A model generated the notes under the pieces. The model saw only the letters and a list, made by a program, of their open reading frames with translations. It was not told the origin of the DNA and did not search any database. A program made the position numbers and the translations under genes. This document shows positions 34,239 to 45,600 of a stretch of DNA of 64,000 nt, one piece after another. The DNA is taken from the NCBI GenBank assembly GCA_949128115.1, contig OX421963.1, positions 53,377,306-53,441,305 of the forward strand. The letters are read 5' to 3'. The stretch comes from Anaspis maculata. Lineage: Eukaryota > Arthropoda > Insecta > Coleoptera > Scraptiidae. How positions within the stretch are numbered: the first letter of the stretch is position 1; the number at the start of each line of letters is the position of its first letter.

Positions 34239-34652
34239 GGGTGATTTCCACCTAGACGGTACAAATACCACCAGACGGCACATGTTGCGTGCTTTCCACC
34301 TAGCCCCAAGTTCGGTACACCTGTGCGACCTTAGCCCCATTTACGCATGTGCGGGTTCCAAACGGTGTTTTCCATCTACGTGTTCCTACTCGGTTCTGCG
34401 CCGTTCATTGGATCACCTAAAATTTTGTGCCACACTATGGAACATGTGCCGTCTGGTGGTATTTGTACCGTCTAGGTGGAAAGCACCCGTTCCATAGTGT
34501 GGCACAAAATTTTAGGTGATCCAATAAACGGCAGAGAACCGAGTAGGAACACGTAGATGGAAAGCACCGTTTGGCACCCGTACATCATAGATAAGGCCCG
34601 TACATGCGTAAATAGCAGGTGTACCAAACTTGGAGCTAGTTGGAAATCACCC
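34239..34652. mobile_element. Palindromic MITE dimer, family Y
   Basis: GGGTGATTTCCACCTAG and its inverse bound a palindrome of about 414 bp. It contains two head-to-head units: a unit like the single 189-bp copy at 49866-50054 (ends TGCTTTCCACCTAG and CTAGGTGGAAAGCACCC), and an inverted second unit sharing CCGTTTGGCACCC and ACACGTAGATGGAAAGCACC. Confidence 0.7.
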
Positions 34653-35250
34653 ATAGAATAGAAATCTTTAGTACGGACGTTAGAGGAACCAACCTTCGTG
34701 AGTAGTAGGTACCTACAGGACAGGTACGTAATTTTTAAGAAGTTGTGCCCCGATGGGACCCGTGACCGGCGTGTTTCCTAAGAGGTCAAAGGTCAAAAAA
34801 ATTGCCATTTTTCAAATCGTTGTTTTTTTCATACTTTTTTCGCTGGATTTACCGACACAAGTCGACTTGTGTCGACACAAATCGGCACAAATGTGTTCCA
34901 TTTGATCTGTGTTTCTTTGTGTTATCGACACAAAAGCTAACACAAGCTGACACAAACCGACACAAAGTGTTTTAAATGGAAAGCGCCCATTTTTAATGTC
35001 GAGGACGAGGAACACAATGCAATGAGTTTCCAGAAAGTGCCATGCACCAGTGGCGTACCAGACGGCTATGAAGGGGCCGATATGCGATTTTTCACAAAGT
35101 CTCAAGTGCGATTTATAACTCGATTTTAATTTCAGTCGCAATTTCAATCACAATTTTAGTCGGATCGATCGTAAGCATATTTACTTCGCCAATTTATAAC
35201 TCGATCGCAACGATCGCATCTGTCGGAAGCAAGGCTGATGGAGGGAGAAA

Positions 35251-35589
35251 AGGTGCGTTCAGTCAGCTTATTTAAGGTGCGTTCAGTCAGCTTATTTAGC
35301 CGCAAGTTTTAATTTTAGTCGCAAGCGTAGCGACGCCCATTGGCTTTTATAAACCAGCCTCCTCAGAACAGCCAATAAGCGAGGTAGAACTTACGACTAA
35401 AATTAAAACTTGCGGCTAAATAAGTTGACTGAACGCACCTTTAGCCGCAAATTTTAATTTTAGTCGCAAGCGCTGCGACGCCCATTGGCTCTTATGAAGG
35501 AACCAGCCTCCTCGGAACAGCCAATAAGTGATGCAGCGCTTACGGCTAAAATTAAAATTGCGGCTAGATGAGCTGACTGAACGCACCTT
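35251..35589. mobile_element. MITE with a copy of itself inserted near its end
   Basis: An outer copy begins AAGGTGCGTTCAGTCAGC. After TTTA a complete second copy (about 35275-35443) starts AGGTGCGTTCAGTCAGC and ends CTGAACGCACCT. The outer copy then resumes with TTAGCCGCAAATT and ends at 35589. TTA flanks the inner copy, so the family inserted into its own terminal TTTAG. Confidence 0.8.
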
Positions 35590-35593
35590 ATGG

Positions 35594-35831
35594 GTCGGCA
35601 CGTGCGCTGTGATATTTCTGAACGCAGCCCGGGTTTGACGGCTCTGTCACATCGTTGTCACACAATCCGTGCATCACATCCACATGGACTTCTGTCAACA
35701 ACATCTGTCAACAACAACTCTCCAGACAGAGATTTCTAGACTACAAAATCTATGACTACAAAGCTGCTACGAACAAAGCAGGGAGCAGGCCGACAAAGTT
35801 CAGTTCATCCACAAAGACACCCGACACCGAC
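35594..35831 (+). promoter_or_regulatory. Likely WASHC5 5' leader and promoter region
   Basis: Non-repetitive sequence between the MITE end at 35589 and the WASHC5 ATG at 35832. It holds GC-rich and AC-rich tracts and no TATA box that I trust. Out-of-frame ATGs occur at 35655 and later. If transcription starts here, the MITE lies directly at the promoter. A more distal start or non-coding exon cannot be excluded. Confidence 0.3.
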
Positions 35832-36628
35832 ATGCCAGACTTTTTAGCGGAAAACAACATCTGCGGTCAAACCATCCTCCAGCTGGTTTCTAGAGGAAAC
35901 GCAATCATAGCAGAATTACTCAGACTCAAAGACTTTATCCCCAAAGTATACAGGTAAACCATACCATATCCTCTAAAATACTGTAAAAATTACTCTCCAC
36001 TTCCACAGACTATCATCCAAAGAAGAAATGCAAAAATATGGAGACATAATTCTCGATTTCAGCTACTTCAAAGTGGAAGAAGCCCAAAACCACAAAATCG
36101 AAAACAGCGAAGTGAGTCTATTCAATGAATACAATCAGCAAATCATACAGCTACTTTGAAATTTTACAGACACTGCAAGACTTGGACGATGAATTCAAAG
36201 AAAACCACATAGAAGTGATCAGTAGATTTTATTTGATTTTTGAAAGTATACACACATATGTCGTCGATTTGAATCATTTTCTAGATGAACTTGAAGAAGG
36301 CTTCTACATTCACCAGTCTATTGAGACAGTGTTTGCTGATTTAGAAGGAAAACAGCTTTTGGTGATAATTGTCTTTAAAATGTCAATTATGGTATTTACT
36401 TTTCATTTCAATGCAGTGTGAAGCCTTGCATTTGTATGGTGTCATGTTATTGATGGCTGATGCATACATTGAAGGTCCTGTTCGAGAGAGGCTTCTAGTG
36501 TCATATTATAGATATACACCACAGAGGAGTGATACTCAGAGCCAAATCGATGAAGTCTGCAAATTGCTCAGGGACACAGGCTATAACACTGCTAGAAAAC
36601 CAAATAATTACCCAGAGGATTACTTCAG
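35832..36628 (+). CDS. WASHC5: WASHC5 exons 1-4
   Basis: Exon 1 (35832-35953) carries the start and ends in a split AG codon. Exon 2 is 36009-36111, exon 3 36170-36361 and exon 4 36417-36628, the last ending at YPEDYFR with a split AG codon. Introns of 55, 58 and 55 bp separate them. Together they encode residues 1-209, the N-terminal helical region. The frame at 36125-36421 that reads through introns is not the product. Confidence 0.93.
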
Positions 36629-39600
36629 GTGGGTGTTTATTGACACATGACTTTTTTTTATAAATAATTAATATGTTCACTGCCATCCTGGTCTTTAAAA
36701 GAGTGAAGATCCTATCCTCGCAATACCATCATGGTCTATGAGACCAAGTTCATGGGTGGGTGTCTTTTTCACATTTCTTGCAGTTTTCTATCCCTTTTCT
36801 TGCTTAACTTTTCCATAACATCTGAATAAGCAGCATTGTCCCTTTTTGTGGTCTCCAAATTTTTTTGAACAAAATCACAAACCATTCGGAATGGTGTCTA
36901 GAAGAAAGATCTAAAATAAAAATTGCGGACCATCCATGCATTTTCATGTTCTTCAGGGTTTACTGCTATAGTTATAGTACCATATGTTTGTTAAAATCAT
37001 GAATTAGGGCAGGCTATGGAAGTAAAAACGTATGTCGTGAATTTATCAATAATCACTCAAATTTGATGTCAACATGATGAGCTGTCGTCATGGAATACAT
37101 TTTGTACATACGTTTTGAAGTTCACAGCCTGCCCTAATTCATGATTTTAACTGACTCTAGTTGGCTGGTCAAATTTTCTACTTTAGCATTGTAGACTTTC
37201 CGCTTTTTTACCTGGTGTGAAACTGGCTTCACTGAAAGTGAAGTTATATTTCTTATCAAATTGATATTAAAATCTTTGAAAACTTACCTTGTCATACGTG
37301 GAAATGCGACTGAAGCTAGTACAGGAAAAATAGTAAAATAATCAGCAAAACCTCGAAAAACATATGGACGTCCTGGTCCGATCGACTTTAAATTTGGCAT
37401 GCTGCCATGGTTGTTCTCTGGAAAGAGCCCATTAGTTTTTGGCTGTCATCTGTCAAACAACAGTGTCGTTATCAACAAATGTCAGAAGCTATATCTAACA
37501 AAACTTGACTTGCGGTATATCATTTTAAAGCTAAGGTGACCAACCGTCCTGATTTGGTAAGGACAGGTTTAGATTTTCACACCTTTGTCCTGTTTCATGT
37601 TCATGTACTGATTTGTCCTGATTTCAAGCAAAAATACTGATTTGTTCTGATTTCAAGCAAAATCCTGGTTTTTCTGATTTCAAATTTGCTGCGAAAATAT
37701 CGAGTGCGTTCTACCAAAGAAATAAGAGGTTAATATTCGTATTTTTTCCATTATGGAATTTTCTTTCTAATTGAGTATCACATTTGAATTTCTTGTGTTA
37801 TTAATAGAGTTGTCAGAAAATCTGTTCTGAAGAGAACATGTTATTTTTTCGACAACGATTTTTTACTTTTTTCCTCCCCCAGACACAGCCCAGGGGAGTT
37901 CTCTTTTTTATTTCTCGGCAATTGTTGTATTTTTCATGTTAGTAAAATTCTTGGGAAAAAGGGGCATTTTGCTCAACACCCCTAGTGCTAGCGGTACGCA
38001 AAAAAAAGTGGCATTTGATGATACAAGCAAGCCACTTCGCATATTTGTTGTATAAACCCATTAGAAAAATTTGACCTGCAGTTCCTAAAAATCATCCCTT
38101 AGGACCCGAGATTTGGGGAGGGGGAGGGAATACTTTAAAAAAATACCAAACTTTTTCATCCAAACCTGCTGATGCGTGTTTCGTGTCAAAACTATATAAC
38201 TCAGACCTCCTCGATACAGTGACAATGTCAAAACTCTCGTGCGGTCACCGGAAGTCGAGTTAGGTCGTCATCTTTGAAAATTAGAGTTGATGGTCAAAAT
38301 TACAAAGTGAGCGTCAATTACCCATATGTTGGTTATCGATTCTTAGGTTTTCGGGGTCGCTGAAGACGTATGAAATGAAACAAAAACGATTGGGTACACC
38401 GTTCGCCCATATGGTCAACCCATGGGCCCAGAAGTCAGGCAAGCGAGAAAAATCTTACAAATTTTCGAAAATAGAAGTGAAATAATAATGTGAAATAGCT
38501 CCAGTCTGTATTTGGTGATGATGCTGTATTAGCTGTTCTATGTGAGATTCATGATGTTCACAAGAACAAGAACCAAGGGCCCTTTGTTTCTTATTGGTCA
38601 CGTTACTGAAATTATGAATTCTCACAACCAATTTTCGATTTTTCATGTGCTAAATTATGGATTAATAAACTTTAAATTGAAAAAAAAGTTGATAGTTATT
38701 TGATCAAAGCTTGCTCGAATTTTGAAACATTTGCGTAATTCGGTGTTTTTGAACCTTTAAACACAAATATCTCCGAAACCGCTGCTCCAAATGTAGCAAT
38801 AATACGCCAATTTTCTCTTCAGAATTGAACGCCAAATTCAATACTTTTAACGGTTTTCCAAAATATCCAGTGGCGTAGAAAGTGGGGGGGTAAGAGGGTT
38901 AGTACCTCCCCACATCTACAACACTGCGTCATTCTGACAAAAAAAAAATCAAGAAATCACTGGAGACGTGTTTGTTAACCATATGTGCAAAATTTGAGCG
39001 ACATCGGTCATGCTGTTCAAAAGTTATCAAGAAAAAAACAATTTTTTTTCTGCAACTTTGAAGGCCTGTAACTTTTTTAATATGCATTTTAGATATGTAC
39101 TTTTTGGGGTGAGTCGACTTCTCTTTTCATCCTCTATCAGCCTGCAAAGTTTGACTAAAACCTGGACCACCCTGTATATTTCTAAAGAGTTCCTCACATT
39201 TTTATTTCTCCAATAATTTGAGAGATATACCAACTACCTACCTACCTATCTAAAGTAAAAATGTACTTACGTGAAATTTTAATTGAAAAATGACACCTAC
39301 ATGATAAAAACTAATGAAAAAATCTTTCGCTCTGCCACCGTTTTATTCAATAATGTTGCACTGTTGCAGAAAACAGAAGGAAATAGAGTGGCGGAAAAAA
39401 GATCCAATTACAAAAAATCTAAGAAAATATCTAATGCGTTTGATCCAAAACGCGAAATATTCAAAATACAAAAGGTTACAGTACCTAAGATCTAAATCTA
39501 GTATGTCTAATATACAGTAGGTCCAGAATATAAATACAAACCACCGAAAATAGAAAGGGTCACAAGTTTCCTCCTTCTTTTCAGATCCACTGGATCAGGA

Positions 39601-42600
39601 AATGCTCCCTGACTTGAGTTTCCTCCATTTGTGCCAAGTCCACCAGATAAGAAGCTGCTTTTTGACTCGAGTTTACTCTTTTAGTTCAAACTTACTAAGC
39701 AAGACTAAGTCGACGACTCTAGACTCTAGACATATCTAGAGGGTTTGAAAAGATTAAGGAAACCTGAATTATTGAGCAATTTTCATCTGGTGGGTCTGGA
39801 AAGGAGGAATCTGAGTCAAAAACCAACTCCTTTTGATAGGTTTGGAGAGGAGGCAACTTGAGTCAAAAGCCAGCTCCTCAACTGGTGAGTCAAAAAAAGC
39901 AACTTTCTCATTGGTGGATTTGAAGAAAAGGGAGTACCTAAACTCAAAACCATTTATATTTTTGAAATTTTCTACATTGTACGAATTGTGCTATAGATCT
40001 TTTGAATTTCAGCTCTTTTGTACTGTCGATTTTTGTACTTTGAATCTTTTGTACTTAATTTAGATATTTTGCGTTTTGGATCTTTTGTATTTTCGATATT
40101 TTGCACTTTGGATCAAATGCATTAACCTATCGTTTGTAGACCTTCCATATTTGAGTTTTTCCGCCCCCCCCCCTCCCCTTTCCGCTTTTGGACACAGTTA
40201 GCATGAAATTTTCCGATTAACCCTACAGCGGCGGACATCTTGGATTTATGACTCACCATATACCAGGAATGACAGATCACGCAATCTAAACCATAAAACA
40301 TGACTACATGAAACAAAGCAAATATCTTTAGGTCGGTTATTTCAATTCTAAATGCAAAGTTTTTCCTCCTATTCAAGTATTCAATCTATTGTCCAAAAAC
40401 GGTTCCGAAACAATTTCGCGGCGGATATCTTTTAAACGATGCAAGATACCGCCAATAGTGTGAGGACCTTTCTTAGTCGTTGTTCACTGATGAACAACAT
40501 GTGCTTAGTTAGTGACACGTAGGAGCTTTCTAAAGGAAATCACGATAAATTACTCCCCTGAGTGTTTTAAATGGGCGCCATTTTGGATTTTTGACAGCTC
40601 ACAGGTGAACATCATAAATCTCACATAGGACAGCTGATACAGCATCATCACCAAGTACAGACTAAAGCTATTTCACACTATTATTTCACTTCTATTTTCG
40701 AAAATTTGTAGGATTTTTCTCGCTTGCCTGACTTCTGGGCCCATGGGTAGACCATATGGGCGAACGGTGTACCCAATCGTTTTTGTTTCATTTCATACGT
40801 CTTCAACGACACCGAAAACCTAAGAATCGATACCCAACATATGGGTAATTGACGCTTACTTTGTAATTTTGACCTTTAGCTCTAATTTTCAAAGATGACG
40901 ACTTAACTCGACTTCCGGTGACCGCACGAGAGTTTTGACATTGTCATTGTATCAAGGAGGTCTGAGTTATATAGTTTTGACACCAAACACGCCTCAGCAG
41001 GTTTGGATGAAAAAGTTTAGTATTTTTTTATAGTATTCCCTCCCCCTCCCCAAATCTCGAGTCCTAAGGGATGAATTTTTAGGAACTGCGGGCCAAATTT
41101 TTCTAATGGGTGTAGACAACAAATATGCAAAGTGGCTTGCTTGTATCATCAAATGCCACTTTTTTTTAATAATCCTGATGTACCGCTTGCACTACCCCCT
41201 AGACCCTCCTTTCCCTTTCGCTTTCGCATGTCTGTTTTTTTTTCAACGTCCTGATTTTCATTCATTTGGAGTTGGTCACCTTATTTAAAGCCCTTGAAAA
41301 ACTGTATTCAGAACAGTTGAAAGTATTGCTCTATCTGTTGTCTGTCAAATAGATGTCAAAGTTCAAAACTTTATCATATTTTTTTCATTCGTTTATTCAA
41401 CGTCGGCCTATTTCCGCAACGGGGCCTAACACCGACGCCGGTGAATGCTTTTCTCCACTATACCGGAAATTTCGCCGAACCCCTGTCGTGTGTTCCAACA
41501 CAGGGTATGGATTTTTAACGACCACCAACATCGCATGGGGTCGGCACCATCGTTAGTCTTGCATTTAGCAAGCATTCCAACTAAACCAAGAAGCTTGTTT
41601 TCGAGGCGAAAATCCGTCCTCGGCGGAGATCGGACCCGCGACCTCTGGAGTGGTAGTCGAACGCGCTAACTACCACACCACAACAGATTGCAACCAAATG
41701 TGGCAGGAAGCAACACAACAAAAGAGCCGCGTCAAGTGTGCAATTGCAGTTTCCCACCATTTTCTAGTCGGGCGTTATGAATTTTCAAAATTTCTCCTAG
41801 CCGTTGACACCCAAGAGGGCCTCTCACCCGGATTTTGACCAGAATGACTCGCTTTTGATGCAGGACTTCACTCAAGAACTCATTCCTGCTCGGGGATCAA
41901 CTTTTTTTCAAATAATCCCTACTGATATCAAAAGTAGATTGGATTGGGCGTCGTGTAGACCCATTTTCAAAATCGACACGGCTCCGGTTTTCCGACGGTA
42001 ATTTTTTGAAAATGTTTGAATATTCCGTGAATTTGAAAACCTCCTTCCTATGAAATTGGATAGGAAGGAGGTTCTTCCTAAGAACCTGTCACTTATTCTG
42101 TGGGCCCAACAATGGATGCAAAATGATCGCATAACGCTCAACTCACTAGAACTTTTTCAATTAACTTCTCAATAAAATCCCACTTTCCCGAAGAGACACC
42201 TGAATCAAACTCATTACTGACGTCTCTGGATACCGCCGGGAAAGTTTTGTATCGCCCCACAACAGATTTTCTTCAGTTGTAAAGTTGTAATAAATATATA
42301 GATAATTTATTGAAAAATTATCGCTTTATCATAAAAATTAATGTGCTAAACTCAAGATTTAACTGAGTAATGTCAAAAACAAGCGAATCTCTACAGCGGT
42401 ACTTTGGCACCCCCTCAGGCGCAAACGCGGGCAAGAAGCTGGCAAGAGGCGCTTCGTTCTCGGCTTCGTTGTGCCGGCGTGCCTGCAACGTTGCCATAGC
42501 AGGTGCCAGGGTGACGGTTATGTTCCCGCGACCTATTGCAAATCGCCAAATCGTATTCGTACGATCGTACGATATTTAGAAGATCTTGAAATTGCACAAA

Positions 42601-45600
42601 ATAGAACTTTCAAACAGCTTTTCTACCTTCAACGATCTACGCCGGGCTATGTAATTAGATCGGAGTTCTCCCTTGAGAAAGTAAGTAACACAGCTGTTAA
42701 ACAGGCACTCCACCTAGTTATCAAATTTTCACAATTAAAGGACAGTAGTTACTCAAAGATTGCATTTAACAGACTCAAGGAATTGGACTCACTGGGAAAC
42801 AGCAAAATGAAATATAACTGGTACACACAACTTATGAGGATCCTTAAGTCGTTTGACATTGAAATGCCACACCCACTGACCAAAAGTGACATAAATGAAA
42901 TTATGCAAAATGTGACACTTTCCCAGAAAATGAATGATTGGGACAGAATATTGCTAAGCCTACATTGTCCTAATTATAAATTTGTAATGAGCGACAGCAT
43001 TCTTGTAGAAAATTCAAAAAACGAATATCTGAACTCTCAAATCAGCCTTACTGTCAAAAGATGTATTGCACAATTAAGAACCAGTAATGATAGATCTTTG
43101 GTAATATATGTAAATAAAAATACTTATAAAGTTGACCCTTGGGAAACTTGCACGATCTGCAATTTAAATAAATACGAAAACATCCACCACATTCTTCTTG
43201 AGTGCCCCCTTTACAATAGCCTCCGTAGGTCCACAGCGTTAAAATGTAATGGGGAGGGCACCGATCACTTGTTCAAGAACATTACGCCCATAAACTCTAA
43301 TATAATTTTTAAATTCTTTCGAGAGGCCATGAAGTTACGTTCTTTCATCCTTAACGAATAATCTTTTAGGTTTACCTTGTTTTTATTTCCATCGTTATTA
43401 ATTTTATCTATTTATTTTTATTGTTTTGTTCTGCTCCTGATGAATTTAGTTCTGTTATTCTAATAAAAATTTTGCTTTATCTTTATAATTTCATAATAAT
43501 TAATATGATTATTAATAATAATTTATTATATACCTCATAAGAATTTGCATTTCCAACTTTATTTTACGAATGTTTATTTTATTTGTTGCCTGAATTTTTT
43601 TTTTTCTTTTGTTTTATACTCACCCTCTTGTTTGTGATACGTATGTATCAAAGAAACAATAAAGCTATTATTATTATACAGGGTGGTCCAGGTTTTTGTC
43701 GACAAACTTTGCAGGCTGATAGAGGATAAAAAAAGAAGTTGACTCACCCCAAAAAGTACATATCTAAAATGCATATTAAAAGAGTTACAGGCCTTCAAAG
43801 TTGCAGAAAAAAATTGTTTTTTTCTTGATAACTTTTGAACAGCTTCACCGATTTCGCTCAAATTTTGCACATATGGTTAACAAACACGTCCCCAGTGATT
43901 TCTTGAAAAAAATTCTGTCAGAATGACGCAGTGCCGTAGATATGGGGGGGTACTGACCCTCTTATCCCCCTACTTTCTACGCCACTGGATATTTTGGAAA
44001 ACCGTTGAAAGCATTGAGTTCGGCGTTCAATTTTGAAGAGAAAACTGGCGTATCATTGCTACATTTGGAGCAGGAGTTTCTGAGCTATTTGTGTTTAAAG
44101 GTTCAAAAACACCGAATTACGCAAATATTTCAAAATTCGAGCAAGCTTTGACCCATTCACTTTCAACTTTTTTTTCAATTTTAAGTTTATTGATCCATAA
44201 TTTGGCTCATGAGAAATTGAAAACTGGTATGAAAATTCATAATTTCAGTAACCATTGAATATTCAATAGGTACCTATTCACTTACTGATAGTTGGGAAGT
44301 TTAGTAAGAACAAGAACCAAGGGCCCATTGTTTCTTATTGGTCATGTTACTGAAATCATGAATTTTCACAATCAATTTTCAATTTCTCATGAGCTAAATT
44401 ATGAATCAATGAACTTTACGTTGAAAAAAAAATTGGAAGTGAATGAATCAAAGCTTGCTCGAATTTTGAAACATTTGCGTGATTCGGTGTTTTTGAACCT
44501 TTAAACACAAATATCTCCGAAACCGCTTCTCCAAATGTAGCAATGATACGCCAATTTTCTCTTCAGAATTGAACGCCGAATTCAATACTTTTAACAGTTG
44601 TTCAAAATATCCAGTGCCGTAGAAAGTAGGGGGGTAAGAGGATTAGTACCCCCCATATCTACGGCACTGCGTCATTCTGACAGAATTTTTTTCAAGAAAT
44701 CACTGAGGACGTGTTGGTTAACCATATGTGCAAAATTTGAGCAAAATCGGTCAAGCTGTTCAAAAGTTATCAAGAAAAAAACAATTTTTTTCTGCAACTT
44801 TGAAGGCCTGTAACTTTTTTAATATGCATTTTAGATATGTACTTTTTGGGGTGAGTCGACTTCTTTTTTTATCCTCTATCAGCCTGCAAAGTTTGTCGAC
44901 TAAAACCTGGACCACCCTGTATAGATAATTTATTGAAAAATTATCGCTTTATCATAAAAATTAATGTGCTAAACTCAAGATTTAACTGAGTAATGTCAAA
45001 AACAAGCGAATCTCTACAGCGGTACTTTGGCACCCCCTCAGGCGCAAACGCGGGCAAGAAGCTGGCAAGAGGCGCTTCGTTCTCGGCTTCGTTGTGCCGG
45101 CGTGCCTGCAACGTTGCCATAGCAGGTGCCAGGGTGACGGTTATGTTCCCGCGACCTATTGCAAATCGCCAAATCGTGTGTCATAACTGTCAATGCCGTG
45201 ATTTTGGCACTTGAATAAATTAACATTTATCTCGCCACACCAATTGCCCGCTGTAATTAGTTCTCTTCTCATCTTTCTATATTGTCGACGCTGAAAAATG
45301 CCCTATAAATGTTGTGTGCCACACCGCGTTCAAAATTCAACCAAAACAGAAATGGCATGAATTCCACAAGTTCCCCACTAATGAAGCCCTGAAGAAGCGA
45401 TGGGCCGTTGTTCGACTTTTATCTACAATGGGGAACTATAGTGGCAAACGTCTGAAGTAGTGGCGCCCGTGTTCCATGCACCCCAGCTATCATCAGTGTC
45501 ATTTTAAGCGTACATAACCTCAACTTTGTAATTGTCTTTTCATTTGTCAGCACTCAGCATAGGAACCAGCGGTTTGCGTTACTTCGTGAGTTGAAAAGTA

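Larger units (their letters stand above)
37532..41283. mobile_element. hAT-like element with 8-bp duplication, host of a 3.2-kb insertion
   Basis: The ends TAAGGTGACCAAC and GTTGGTCACCTTA are flanked by TTTAAAGC on both sides, an 8-bp duplication typical of hAT elements. The uninterrupted site is visible in the related repeat at about 28730-28740. Sub-terminal GTCCTGATTT/GTCCTGTTT motifs recur. Only about 540 bp is its own sequence; the rest is the insertion at 37983-41194. No transposase, so non-autonomous. Confidence 0.8.

Noticed and set aside
39238..39250. CTACCTACCTACC as telomere-like repeat
   Set aside because: Only three repeats, and similar TAGGTAGGTACC tracts are scattered through the window; ordinary microsatellite.
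42471..43361. A 296-codon single ORF as an intact new gene
   Set aside because: The first ~28 codons come from the 257-bp direct repeat and the rest is the C-terminal end of LINE ORF2; an accidental chimera.
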